This document shows, one piece after another, positions 23,471 to 34,140 of a DNA stretch of 64,000 nt. Location of the stretch: assembly GCA_002150815.3 (NCBI GenBank), contig NDFF03000107.1, positions 1 to 64,000 of the forward strand, read 5' to 3'. The position numbers were made by a program, and so were the translations under genes. Source of the DNA: Grammothele lineata. Taxonomy: Eukaryota; Basidiomycota; Agaricomycetes; Polyporales; Polyporaceae. Each line of letters opens with the position of its first letter. Positions within the stretch are counted from its first letter, which is position 1. The notes beneath the pieces were generated by a model that saw only the letters and a list, made by a program, of their open reading frames with translations, did no database searches and was not told the origin of the DNA.

Positions 23471-24543
23471 TTAATTGTCACCCGAACCATTTGTTTTTCG
23501 CCCATCCCAAACCTCTACGTCCACGCCAAAGCACTTCGGTAACCGCTGCCACAAGTCTCGACGCTCCTTGTAATCCCGCACGATCATTTCCTCGCCACAT
23601 ACTTGACAAAGGCCATCATCACCGATGTACGAGTGCCGTATGGCTTGTTCTTGTGGTCAGAAAATATCCGCACTGTCGACATTGCGAACGAGATAGTCCA
23701 TGAGCTGTACACGTTCCGCCCAAATTTGTTTCAAATAGGCCCTGCATTTACTAAATGATCTACAGTGGGGTCCTGGGTCCGACTGATACGTGCACTTGTC
23801 TATACGGATGATTTCGCTGGCTAAGATCTCGCATCCGTCGATGCATTTGGAAATGTCGTCCAGCGTAAGGAATTCCCGGGTTCCGTCCTCCCGTAGATAA
23901 CCTTTTACAACGCAGCCACCGTTCTTGCAGCATCGATAGAGCGCGGCGGGGAGGAGTGAGAGTGTGTCGGTGAGTCGAGCAAGGTTCACCACAGCGATCT
24001 CCGGCATCGACAAGTCTCCGTCGAAAAGTGCTGTTTCTTCCCATTCGTCGAAGTTTGACGGAAATTCTACCTTCAGTGCTGCAATACCTTGATCTAGCAA
24101 TGCCTGAATGTGATACTTGTGCGAGAGACGGATGATAGCGAAGGTGTGGTTGTAACGAAGGCACGGAGCCGCATCATAATACCTGAGGTTGTGTTTGTTC
24201 TAGTCGTATGAGGAGAGATAAGAACGTACAACGGTTTGGAAGTAGGGATCAAGACTCGGAGAAGATGCCGAAAATCTTGAGGGGAGTCGGAAAGGCACAC
24301 AACGGGACAGCCGTCGTAGACCTCCGCGGCAGTCGGGCTAGCAGCGGCAAACATATCCGCAAAGACGGTGGATTGGGCAGCGAGAAGACCTCGGAAGACA
24401 CGGAAACCGACGTCTTTTGCTACCAAAACGATGTTCCCATCGTCGAACCAGAACTGCTCGTCGTGTTTGAAGCCGGTCGGTACGGTGGACGAGGGATCTT
24501 CGGGCATGACTCGAGCCCGTTTCGCGGGAGGAACTTCACTCAT
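23471..24543 (-). CDS. BTB5: BTB/POZ protein with in-frame TGA near the C-terminus
   Basis: Exons 24543-24230 and 24182 onward. N-terminus MSEVPPAKRARV; BTB core DEQFWFDDGNIVLVAKD, FRVFRGLLAAQSTVFADMF; exon 2 resumes at FAIIRLSHKYHIQALLDQG. First Cys pair HCRSFSKC is present. A TGA at 23659-23657 stops the frame after about 279 residues, but the same frame then continues with family sequence: CQVC, LWQRLP and VEVW, to a TAA at 23471. Either this is a recent nonsense mutation, or a 63-bp intron with a GTGTAC donor and an AAG acceptor removes the stop; that intron would keep the frame but has no counterpart in the relatives. Best relative: BTB4. Confidence 0.7.
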
Positions 24544-24892
24544 CGTTAATGACCGGTGACCGTTGATGGCAGATGGAGAGGAAAGAGAAAGGATGGGAAT
24601 GTGTGATTCCCTAAAGAAGGTGGAGCGCACGATGACGAGGTAGCAGAGGGGACTCGCTCACGCTACTGAGCGACTCGCGAGAGTCAGAGGACTCCGGGAG
24701 CTGCGTGACACTGACTCAGTGACTCGGACTGCTACGTGTCGATGACGCGCACGCGTCACAATCAAGCGCGAGACTTGACGCGGTCGCGTTTCCTCTCGCC
24801 TCCACACCACCCTTGCTGTCCCCCTTGCGCGCTCTTCTTTTCTCTCCACTCGTGCCTCCCATTCATCACACCTATAGCCGCCACAAATAATC
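24544..24892. other. Shared divergent promoter of BTB5 and BTB6
   Basis: 349 bp between two start codons in opposite directions. It lacks an exact CACGTG; the nearest form is TACGTG near 24734, followed by ACGCGCACGCGTCAC. Confidence 0.5.
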
Positions 24893-26008
24893 ATGCCTCC
24901 AACTCTACTCGGAAGTCCTCCGAAGAAAAGACGCAAAGTTATCTCGTGCCAAAGCATTGAGGTCGCTGTCTCCCAGGGACAAAGGCGACAAGGAGAAGAC
25001 TGTATCAGCCCGCGCTCGGCGTTTCCTTCCAGGAGAATTGATGCAGCGGACAAAGAGAGTCTGGATAACGCCGAAATGCACGGTACAATTATCATTTCAA
25101 TCGGTGCATCCCTCGTCGCGGTCCCGAAACCACTCCTCTCTCTTTTGGCCGCCACATCCCCCGGGCGGCCTGAGTTCTGTTTTCCCGCTCGTACGCCGTC
25201 GGAAGACTCTGTGGAAGACCTTAAAGCAGTGGTGCCGTTGTATTCGTCCCCAGGGCCCCCAAGGTGCGTCTTCCCTGCACGCGTCCATGCGGTCGTAGGC
25301 AGGTATTCACGGCTGCGTAGGTTCCCGTCACCAGATGATTCCACATACTCTGTGGTTTCTGCGTGCATCCATCTCGGGTCCCGCCACAAGATCCAAGAAC
25401 TCGTGGAATACGGCACAGACGTGCTCAAGTCGTTCTACACCACCGACTTCGACGTGTGGGTGGCAAACTACCGCGCGGGGTACGTCCCAGGCAGTTTTAA
25501 GTTCGGCGAAGTGATCGGGGTCCTCAACCTCGTTCGCTTCGCCGACCTGCGTTCGGCCCTGCCCACAGCCATGCTAGCTTGCTGCATGCTTCCAGACATC
25601 GCTGCGGGCATCCAGAGACCAGACGGCACCTACGAGCGCCTCACGGCTCGCGACCTGGACCTCTGCTGGCGGGCGCGCCAGCGGCTGGTCCCGGCCGCGA
25701 TCCGTGTGGTCGCTATCGCCTTCGACCGGGGCCCGTCCGCCAGGTGCTTGCAACCAGAGAGTTGCGCGGACCTTCTAGCTCGGATGCCGCACGAGCACCT
25801 CCACCGATTGGGGACGGGAGGACAGGTGCTTCCCGACCCGTTCTTGCCGCTTGGCCCGGAGATCGTGGGGAACATTGACCTCGACCTCTGCTACCGGTGC
25901 TGGGACGAGGTAGCTCTGTGCGCCTTGACGGTGCAGAGGAACATTTGGCTAGAGCTACCTGCTCTCCTGGGGATAGAGAATGATGTTGTCGGGTGGCCGA
26001 AGGCCTAG
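24893..26008 (+). CDS. BTB6: divergent family member with degenerate BTB half
   Basis: Exons 24893-25263 and 25321-26008, 352 residues spliced. The 57-bp intron is a multiple of 3 and open, so retention would give 371 residues. The N-terminus contains PPKKRRKV, very close to the classical monopartite SV40-type nuclear signal. The BTB core lacks the family EFWFEDG motif and keeps only GTIIISIGASLVAVPKPLL-like vestiges. Exon 2 is well conserved: YSVVSACIHLGSRHKIQ, GVLNLVRFADLRSALPTAML, RCLQPESC, CYRC and W-x2-LP. The dimerisation half may have lost function while the C-terminal module was kept. Confidence 0.75.
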   Translation: MPPTLLGSPPKKRRKVISCQSIEVAVSQGQRRQGEDCISPRSAFPSRRIDAADKESLDNAEMHGTIIISIGASLVAVPKPLLSLLAATSPGRPEFCFPARTPSEDSVEDLKAVVPLYSSPGPPRCVFPARVHAVVGRYSRLRRFPSPDDSTYSVVSACIHLGSRHKIQELVEYGTDVLKSFYTTDFDVWVANYRAGYVPGSFKFGEVIGVLNLVRFADLRSALPTAMLACCMLPDIAAGIQRPDGTYERLTARDLDLCWRARQRLVPAAIRVVAIAFDRGPSARCLQPESCADLLARMPHEHLHRLGTGGQVLPDPFLPLGPEIVGNIDLDLCYRCWDEVALCALTVQRNIWLELPALLGIENDVVGWPKA

Positions 26009-26532
26009 AGGAAAGAAGTTCTCCACTCACTTCGGTATTATGTGGTTATATGGGACTCAGTGGCGCTGAAACGTTTCCTAGATGTAGCGTTAGCTCATGG
26101 ACATGTTCTTACGCTTCGTTTGCTGTTGTACAATGGACGATTTGTACTCTGGATGACTTACGGATTCGATGTAATCATGTACTTACCTTCTTACCTCGGA
26201 CTGGAGCGCGAATCAATTGTAGTAGTGTTGAACGACTAACGGCCGCAGGTCTCAAACTCGAGGGACATCTAACCACCCCTTCTTATATACGCTCCGCTCA
26301 AACAAGACCACAAAAAACCTGAGACCGCCTCCCGCCCCACTTCGGTCAGTGCGCGTCGCCAACGCGTCGCGTTACCGTGATCCAATCACGTGCCGTGACA
26401 TCTCGCGTCGCCGCCCCAGTGCCGCCCACTGCTCGCTGCTTCGAGTCGATCCCCACTGCCCTCGCTGCATCTTGCACCTCCATTGGCGTCCGCACCGATC
26501 CTCACGCACTCCGATAACCCGACTCTATCCAC
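26009..26532. other. Intergenic, promoter of BTB7
   Basis: No gene recognised. It contains a CACGTG palindrome at 26387 in a context shared with BTB9. Confidence 0.5.
26387..26392. promoter_or_regulatory. CACGTG palindrome upstream of BTB7
   Basis: 146 bp before the start codon. The extended context ATCACGTGCCGTGACATCTC, followed by GCGTCGCCG, is nearly identical upstream of BTB9 at 31024 (143 bp before its start). Confidence 0.55.
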
Positions 26533-27623
26533 ATGTCTGGACACGCCAGCAGGAAACGTGCCCGGCTCGACAGCGACTCGACTTCGGACGACGGAGAAGC
26601 CGCCAACGCCGGGAGGGACGAAGCCGCCGCGCACAACGACGAGGAGTTCTGGTATGAGGACGGGAACATCATCCTCGTCGCGCGCGACGTCAAGTTCCGC
26701 GTCTATAGAGGTATCCTGGCCGACCGTTCCCCCGTCTTTCGAGACATGTTCTCGCTTCCCCAGCCTCCTATGCCGTCCACAAGCGCGGCGGCCGACCCCG
26801 TTCATCCCGCTTGTCCTGTGGTCGATGTCTCCGACTCTCCAGAGGATCTGAGGCACATTCTTAGATTTCTCTTTCCGAAGGATTCGTCCGAGTGAGTTAG
26901 AGAGGTCTCTTTACAATTAGTATATGTCTAACTGGAAGTTGTGCCAGTCCATTCCTGTTCCGAAATGCCTCTATGCATGTCGTATCGGCTGCAATCAGAC
27001 TGGGTCACAAATACCAGATGTCTGGGCTTGTTAATCATGCCGCTCACTTCCTCCGCGATTTTTGGGGTCTCAAGGACGACTGTGACGTCTGGGAGGACGA
27101 GTCTATCCCTGACGTACTTGAAAATTTTTCAATCGACATTGTCCATATGGCAAGGCTGATCGGAGATGACACACTCCTTGTCGTAGCGCTGCTCCTATGC
27201 TGCTTGGCTGGATCGGAAGTCATGGACGGTTTCGTGCGCGAGGACGGCTCGCTCGTGCACCTTTCGACACTGGACTTGAGACGCTGCTTCGACGCTCAAG
27301 AGAAGTTCATCCGCGCGAACATCGATTCTGCCTTGCGGATCTTTGCGCCCACTACTACCGCCCATTGCTCCGGAAGGAAGGATTGTCATGCAATACTATG
27401 TCAGATTTTAGTGGAGGCCGATCCTGCATGGTTGTGTCGTACCGACCCGATACCCTCGTGGGACTTCGGAGGAATCCAGGGAGCCATCTGCAAACCATGT
27501 CTATCCGAGATCCAGAAGCGCCAATACGACTGTCAAAGCGATATTTGGAGGAACCTGCCGTTCCTACTGGATGTCAAGGTGGACGGGTGGGGCGGTAGTA
27601 GAAGCAAGCCGGCGCCCGTCTGA
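26533..27623 (+). CDS. BTB7: BTB/POZ protein with C-terminal four-Cys module
   Basis: Exons 26533-26891 and 26948-27623 (56-bp intron), 344 residues. N-terminus MSGHASRKRARLDSD. BTB core: DEEFWYEDGNIILVARD, FRVYRGILADRSPVFRDMF, VVDVSDSPEDLRHIL. Ex2 continues MHVVSAAIRLGHKYQMSG. Middle region VHMARLIGDDTLLVVALLLCC. C-terminus: HCSGRKDC, CKPC, IWRNLP and KVDGWGG. Shares the -145 CACGTG context and N-terminal KRARLDSD motif with BTB9 and BTB10, its probable sister copies. Confidence 0.87.
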
Positions 27624-28193
27624 ATGCTGGTATGACATTTATCGCACTCGCGCTCTATGTTAAGGCTCACGCGTTCGATTCTCTTCAGACCCTTCTCCGA
27701 CCTCCTCTCCTCCCTTCTCCTTGTCCTCTTTTCTTTCATCGAGTTGTCATACAACAAGCCTTCTCGAGAGTCGAAGCGTTGTGTTTAATGATATAGTCAC
27801 GCTGTTCACTGTAATCTATTACATACGTTGAACGCATAGCACTTGCGCTTCCCAGATGTTAGCATTCGTAGTACATGTGGAGCCATGCTTACTTGCCATT
27901 TCACGCAGTGACAAGTCAAGCTAGGGTATGCTCGAAGAGAGCCTCCACGTACGATGAGTCGTAGAGTTGTGTAACGCGGCGGCGTCCCGAGCGATGCGTC
28001 ATCGTGACTGAGTGCACGTGCAGTGACCATTCGTGCGCTGTGACTCACCAGCGTCACTATTACTGGCACGCGCCGACAGGCGCCGACTTCGCAGAGGCAC
28101 TGGTCGCCGCCAGCTGCACGGCTGCATCATCTCTCCTCCACTACTGTACGCTCACTGCAGACCCAGCGCTGCTTCACTTCCATCAACTGTCCT
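27624..28193. other. Intergenic, promoter of BTB8
   Basis: No gene recognised; CACGTG at 28015. Confidence 0.5.
28015..28020. promoter_or_regulatory. CACGTG palindrome upstream of BTB8
   Basis: 179 bp before the start codon, context GCACGTGCAGTGACC. Confidence 0.45.
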
Positions 28194-29362
28194 ATGTCTA
28201 CCCGCGTCACCAGAAAGCGAGCACGTCAAGAGTCCGACGGGGCCGACAACTCGCAAAACGGTGGCACGACTGCCCCGACCGAGTCGGGTCCATCTTCGGC
28301 GAACCGTGTTGAAGCCTCGGAGGTTTCATCAGCCGAGGGAAGGACTCGAGACTCAGATTTCTGGTTTGAAGACGGCACCATCATTCTCATCGCGCGCAAC
28401 GTCGAGTTTCGCGTGTACAAGGGTCTCCTCGCGGAACGTTCGCCCGTGTTCAAGGACATGTTCTCGTTGCCTCAGCCGCGTTCGCCGTCCTCAGAGGTGT
28501 TAACTTGCCCAGTCGTGCACCTTACGGACTCCCCCGAAGACATTCGCCACATACTCCGTGTGTGTATGCCTACGGGCTGGTTCAGGTAAGTACCGTCTTC
28601 TGTCTTCTTCGGTTGTGCATAGAGAGTACCAACGACGAACGTGTCAATCGTGCATACAGTCCTTTCCCATTCGCGAACCCGACGTTCTACGCTATATCGG
28701 CGTACATTCGACTCGGCCACAAGTATCAGATGACCCAGCTTGTCGACAACGCTGTCCGCTTCCTCAAAAAGGTCTACACCGACAATCACGACGTCTGGAA
28801 AGGCATCCAGAGCGATGACTACCTCGGCTTTGTGGGCTCGTCAGCCATCAATGTTGTGAACATCGCTCGGCTTATCGGAGACGACACCCTTCTCCCAATC
28901 GCGTTCCTGTCTTGTTGCGGGATCGGGGCCTCGTTGATGAAAGGGTTCAAGCACGAGGACGGCACGCGCGAGCATCTCTCCCCTGCAGATGTCGGTCTCT
29001 GCATTGAAGCCAAAAGCAAGCTCATACAAGCAGGCATACAGTCTAGCTTGAACATCCTTAGACCTCGTATCGCCTCCGGCTGTACGGACTCGAAGAATTG
29101 CCGTCGCGCGCTCAATAGTCAGATGGACGATCTACGGGACGAAGTGGACATTTTGTGCTTCTACGATCCTACTGAGTGTTGGACCTTCCTATATTCCTCT
29201 CTCAAAGATTCTGTTTGCACAAATTGTTATGCGACTCTCCTTGAACGGCATAGGAAGGAGACCTACTCCGTGTGGAAACGACTGCCTGATCTTTTGGGAA
29301 TCACCGTTGAAGGCTGGTGCAAGCCGAGTAGTCCCGATGCGGACATGGCGGAGACCGCATAG
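28194..29362 (+). CDS. BTB8: BTB/POZ protein with C-terminal four-Cys module
   Basis: Exons 28194-28585 and 28660-29362, 364 residues. N-terminus MSTRVTRKRARQESDG. BTB core: SDFWFEDGTIILIARN, FRVYKGLLAERSPVFKDMF, VVHLTDSPEDIRHIL, MPTGWF before the intron. Exon 2: SPFPFANPTFYAISAYIRLGHK. Middle region VVNIARLIGDDTLLPIAFLSCC. C-terminus: GCTDSKNC, CTNC, VWKRLP, ITVEGWC. Convergent with MBL1, the same arrangement as BTB10 with MBL2. Confidence 0.88.
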
Positions 29363-29752
29363 ACGGTGAGTACCTCGTGCATATTGTAAATTGTAACAGT
29401 CCGTAATAACGTTTGATCAGCTGCTCATGACCACCGAGGTAATGGTGACATGAATTCTACCTCGTTTTGCAACAAGTTAACGGTTGCCGTTGGTGCCGTT
29501 CGTTCGCAGATGTCATGTGGCGTGTCAAGGATTGTCGTGAGTTTTGCTGCCTGAGATCCGACGCATATTTCTCATACGTTCGCCGCATTCCAGCTCAAGT
29601 CACGTAGACTATACTGTCGTTTCCCGTGTCTGGCGGCGACGACAACACATTGTCAATACCCCCTACAGCTATCCTCCAACCCATGTTCACCGGCATGCAT
29701 CAAGCGCATACAACAATCACAATCACTGCCTTCAACTCTCGACGGCCCATGA

Positions 29753-30637
29753 CTACAGAGACGGGATTTCACCAGGCCAGAACGCGTCACCGCCCTTATT
29801 CTTCTCGTACCACGGCGCGTCGTGTGCCAACAGCACTCGCACTCGCTCGTTCTCCAACAGCCTCTTCATCCTCTCGATATGCTTCTCTGCCTCTTCCACG
29901 TCTACGTGCATGCACACCGGCTGGCGCGCGATCTTCCCCTCCCCCGTCAAAATCCTCCGATCGTGCGCGCTATCTCCCGCGAGGTAGATCCACGCGCCAT
30001 CCGCCGACGTGCGCGCGAGGACGTTCAGATGCCCAGGGAGGTGCCCCGGCGCGTCGACAACGTACAGGCTCCCGTCGCCGAAGAAGTCGAGCGCGCGCGG
30101 GAACGGCCCGAGCCGCGCCCAGCCTTCCGCCTCGGGGTCGAGGAAGCGCGTGCGCTCCGGGGGCAGCGCTGCGAAGAGCGCGTTCGTCAGCTCCTGGGTG
30201 TGCGGTGGTTCCAGGTGCGGCACGTCCCGCGATCCCGCGCCCAGCAGGAACGTCGTGCGCGCGAACGCGGGGTCTCCGGGGTTGCCGATGTGGTCGAGGT
30301 GGACGTGCGAGATGCACGTGTACGCGGGGGAGACTCCGCGTAGGGAGGCGGGGACGTCTTGCGGGATGCGCATCTCGCTGCCGCTGCGCGCGAACCGCGC
30401 CGCGAGCTCGGGGGCGAGCTTCGCCCAGTCTTTGTGGCCGCCGAGATCGAAGAGGAAGGGCTCGTCCGGGCGGGAGGTGGGCTGGAGGAGGAAGGCGAGG
30501 GTGGGCGCGGTGAAGGTGGTGGTGGAATCGACGCCTGGCGCATCGAGGAAGATGGAGAGATGGGCGGTGATGATCCCGCCTTCCAGCGCGGAGACGCGGC
30601 AGTAGGCCTGGGCAGGAGCTGGTGGTGGGAGGTTCAT
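29753..30637 (-). CDS. MBL1: metallo-beta-lactamase fold hydrolase, lactonase-like
   Basis: Single exon, 294 residues from the ATG that aligns with the start of MBL2; an upstream in-frame ATG at 30691 would add 18 residues. Metal-binding motif SHVHLDHIG (HxHxDH) near residue 120, then APGHLPGH, AGDSAHD and AHDAPWY supply the remaining His/Asp ligands expected for a dinuclear zinc site. The layout resembles AHL-lactonase-type MBL enzymes; the substrate (lactone, ester or other) cannot be told. No signal peptide is evident, so a cytosolic location is likely. Strongly GC-rich and intronless. MBL2 at 34.1 kb is a close copy, with most residues identical. Confidence 0.88.
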   Translation of the reverse strand: MNLPPPAPAQAYCRVSALEGGIITAHLSIFLDAPGVDSTTTFTAPTLAFLLQPTSRPDEPFLFDLGGHKDWAKLAPELAARFARSGSEMRIPQDVPASLRGVSPAYTCISHVHLDHIGNPGDPAFARTTFLLGAGSRDVPHLEPPHTQELTNALFAALPPERTRFLDPEAEGWARLGPFPRALDFFGDGSLYVVDAPGHLPGHLNVLARTSADGAWIYLAGDSAHDRRILTGEGKIARQPVCMHVDVEEAEKHIERMKRLLENERVRVLLAHDAPWYEKNKGGDAFWPGEIPSL

Positions 30638-31166
30638 CGTTCGCGGCGGCTGTGGGGGCTCAGAGGCGCGTAAGTAGGTCTTCGCAGACATATATGTCTT
30701 TGCTCATTGTTCACGAGACTGGATCGTTGCGCACACGTAGAGGCTTGCCTGAAGGCAGCATTCTCTTCTCAAGTATACCCAGGTTTACACGTTCCGATAG
30801 TTACCTCAATGACCGCGCTTCTCACGTTTGATTCTCCCGCATTGAACCTCCAAGTCGGTCGGGGATAATCCTATGGGCTGATTCTGTAAATCCCGGGGCC
30901 GGTGCGAGAGCGGGCTGGCGTCATCGTATTCTTAGCTGGACTCGTACCACACCTACCACTTGCCGCAGCGTTAGTGTGTTACCGTCGCCCATGCAGACGC
31001 GTGTTGGCTAATCGTGACGGTATCACGTGCTGTGACTTCTCGCGTCGGCGACAGGGCAAACTCGCTGCGCGCAGGCTGACCCGGCCGCCTCAACGTCAGA
31101 CATCTCGGCTACTACTTCACTGCGCTTTAAAATCTTCTATATCTGCTCTATCGTTGAACCCCAGCT
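30638..31166. other. Shared divergent promoter of MBL1 and BTB9
   Basis: No gene recognised; contains the BTB9 CACGTG at 31024. Confidence 0.5.
31024..31029. promoter_or_regulatory. CACGTG palindrome upstream of BTB9
   Basis: 143 bp before the start codon; context TATCACGTGCTGTGACTTCT then CGCGTCGGCG, closely matching BTB7. Confidence 0.55.
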
Positions 31167-32295
31167 ATGGCCGAGTCGGTGACCAGGAAACGTGCTCGAT
31201 TAGACAGCGACTCGGCCCAATCCGATAAAGAAGACCCAGAGGCTACGAACGCAGTGCCGAGCACGGTGGACGGTAGGAAGCAGGACGAAGAGTTCTGGTA
31301 TGAAGACGGAACCGCCATCCTCCTCGCGGGTGACGTCAAGTTCCGCGTATTCAGAGGAGTACTCGCGGACCACTCCCCCGTCTTCAAAGATATGTTTTCG
31401 CTCCCTCAACCCCAAGCTACGCCTTCTGTCACCTCCTGCATACCGCCCACTTGTCCCGTCGTTCCCGTGTCAGACTCGCCAGAGGACCTACGCCATTTTC
31501 TCCGTATGATGTTTCCTAGAGATTTGTCCGGGTATGTCAACCTTCTCTCGGATAGTACATCTGACATGGATGAGCTACCGCAGCGCGTTCAAACTTTGTG
31601 GTCAACCCACTGTGCATGCCATCTCCGCCGCGATTAGATTGGGCCACAAGTATCAGGTCACTCCACTTGTGGATGCTGCTGTACGGTTTCTCAAGGAGAA
31701 GCAGCGCTACACTGATCGCTTCGACCTCTGGTACGCAAATTTTCAAACCTCTGACGAGGATGATCCTACCCCTTTCGGAGCTCTCTTCCCCGTCGCCGTT
31801 GTCAACATAGCCAGGCTTATTCATGACGACTCGCTCCTCCCTGTCGCCCTCATGGAATGCTGCTCCCTGGGAGAGGAGATTTTGGCCGGCTTCCAGCGCG
31901 AAGACGGTTCTCGCGAGACGCTATCCTTAGAAGATCTAGGGCGTTGCTTCACAGCGAAAGAGAAACTCATCGAGGCCAACATCAAGACCTGTTTGGACCT
32001 ATTCGCTGAAGTTCCGTCAGACAAATGTGACGACAGGTTCGACTGCTCCTATAACGCTCTTCAAGCCGTATGGAATCTTCCCCATTGGACAAGTCGTCTT
32101 GCTTCTTCCCGGCCGATTGCTCCACGCAAGGATATATACGGTGATCTCCGGTCAAAATGGTTCTGCGATGCATGTATCGCCGTGATCGAGCAGTGCGACC
32201 TCACTGGGCGGAAGGCGGTGTGGAAAAGTCTACCCTCGTTACTTGGCGTCACGGTGGACGGCTGGGGAGACGATGTAGATGCATCTTCTAGCTAA
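31167..32295 (+). CDS. BTB9: BTB/POZ protein with C-terminal four-Cys module
   Basis: Exons 31167-31531 and 31584-32295 (52-bp intron), 358 residues. N-terminus MAESVTRKRARLDSDS. BTB core: DEEFWYEDGTAILLAGD, FRVFRGVLADHSPVFKDMF, VVPVSDSPEDLRHFL. Exon 2: VHAISAAIRLGHKYQVTPL. Middle region VVNIARLIHDDSLLPVALMECC. C-terminus: KCDDRFDC, CDAC, VWKSLP, VTVDGWGDD. Acceptor fixed by frame at TACCGCAG. Confidence 0.87.
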
Positions 32296-32785
32296 ACATG
32301 GTGAGATCCTCGCTTCGCGCGCGAAAGCTTCTACCTTGGCCCTCATCAATGAATTTCGCCAGATAACTAGCGTTCGACTACATGCATATACGAGTGTTGA
32401 TGATGTGCCTGTACTTGTATGATTATTTGCTCTGCTCCGTACGCTCAAACTCCTAGAATCTAGTGAGAGGTACCCATCTTCGGCATCAGCTAGAGCCTGA
32501 GCAAAGGCCATCGACTAAGACGACGTGCGGGCTTCCCGTCGCGTTTACTACAGCCTGCCGCTTAGCTAGCTTAGATCTCAATGAGCGAGCGAAGGCTAAT
32601 GAGCGCTCAGCGCCCTGAAAATCTGAGTCACGTGCCATGGTCTCGCCCGCCGAGTCGCGCGCGCGCGCGTCGCGCCGGTGCTTCGCTCTATCCTTCACGC
32701 CATTGTGCGGGCGACGCGCCCTTCCTGCGTTCGCTCTAGCAGGCCATCATATCTCATCTCTTCTTCTTTCCCTCTGCGGAATATC
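32296..32785. other. Intergenic, promoter of BTB10
   Basis: No gene recognised; CACGTG at 32629. Confidence 0.5.
32629..32634. promoter_or_regulatory. CACGTG palindrome upstream of BTB10
   Basis: 157 bp before the start codon, context GAGTCACGTGCCATGG; a CG-rich alternating run follows. Confidence 0.5.
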
Positions 32786-33927
32786 ATGTCTACAGGCGCT
32801 ACCCGGCGGAAGCGGGCAAGGCTTGACTCCGACGGGAACGAGGCGTTGTCGCCTGCAGCCAATCAGCCCGGTGGTGACACGCCGCCTACGGATGGCTGCC
32901 AAAGAGAGGAGCACGCAACGCAGGACGACGAGTTCTGGTTTGAAGACGGAAATATAGTTCTCGTCGCGCAAAACACCAAGTTTCGCATATACCAAGGCAT
33001 CCTGGCGGATCGTTCACCAGTGTTCAAGGAGATGTTCTCTCTGCCTCAACCGCCCCGAACGGAGCCGGAGAATCTTTCTGCAATGTGTCCCATCGTGCAC
33101 ATCACCGACTCTCCTCAAGATGTCCGGCATCTACTCCGCCTGCTCCTGCCAGCTGAATGGTTTCGGTGAGTGGTGTTCCCATTGTGTTCCTCCCATTTTT
33201 GAGACAACGGTCGACGAACCTGTGTAGGCCAGGGCATCTCCCGCATATCCCTACCTTCAACGCCATTTCTGCGTACATTCGCCTTGGACACAAGTATCAA
33301 ATGTTCCACCTCGTGGAGAACGCCGTCAAACACCTTAAAGAGTTCTATGCTGACGATCTGAAGGTCTGGCGGGCCCCGGTAGATGACTCAGCATTGGACT
33401 TTTGGGGCCTTGCAGCCGTCAGCGTTGTCAATATCGCTCGGTTAGTCGGAGACGATTCCCTTCTTCCTACGGCATTCCTTCACTGCTGCACACTCGACGA
33501 CAACATTATGGAAGGGTACGTGCGAGAAGACGGTACACGCGAGTATCTCTCATCTGCCGACATCGGCGTATGTCTCCGTGCCAAAGTACCTCTCATCAAG
33601 GCCAACCTTCGAGCAGGCTTAGCCGTCTTTGACCCGGAACCCTCTCTCTCCTGCCGTCGCCACGACAAGTGCCAGAAGCGTTTCGATCAAATGCTGGCAC
33701 AAGTCCTACGTCGTTCCATCAGCGATTTTTGCAGCCCCGACTCAGCTGCATCTTGGGAGCACGTTTATTCTGGTTATGAAAAGCTCGTGTGCGAAGACTG
33801 CTACGCTATGCTAAAGAGGCGCGATTGGCAACAAGGCAAGGCCACTTGGCAGCAGCTTCCAGAACTGTTGGGAATCCAAGTGGCAGGTTGGGCTCAGGAG
33901 GCTGTCCCGGAAGCTCAGGCTGCATGA
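32786..33927 (+). CDS. BTB10: BTB/POZ protein with C-terminal four-Cys module
   Basis: Exons 32786-33165 and 33228-33927, 359 residues. The chosen start gives MSTGATRRKRARLDSDG, matching the N-termini of BTB7 to BTB9; upstream in-frame codons lack this conservation. BTB core: DDEFWFEDGNIVLVAQN, FRIYQGILADRSPVFKEMF, IVHITDSPQDVRHLL. Exon 2: PTFNAISAYIRLGHKYQMF. C-terminus: SCRRHDKC, CEDC, TWQQLP, IQVAGWAQ. Convergent with MBL2 (214 bp between stops). Confidence 0.88.
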
Positions 33928-34140
33928 TCGGTATGTGCGCTGATTCATGTCGGACACGATCTTTATGCCTCACGCGTTTGCTATGTCGTACCAGCTATCT
34001 TTGTAAAGGTCACTCGCAAGCCCCAACTTTGATCGCTCCATCCTATCCCTCGTAACACGTCTTTTTGTCATTACGGTACGGTCGAATCTGCGTTTCGAAA
34101 TCGAGCAGCGCCTCCGGTTCATGGTCGTCCGAACCCGTCT

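Noticed and set aside
29626..30605. Long plus-strand frames opposite MBL1 (also opposite MBL2)
   Set aside because: Shadows of GC-rich coding sequence; the minus strand carries full metal-binding motifs.
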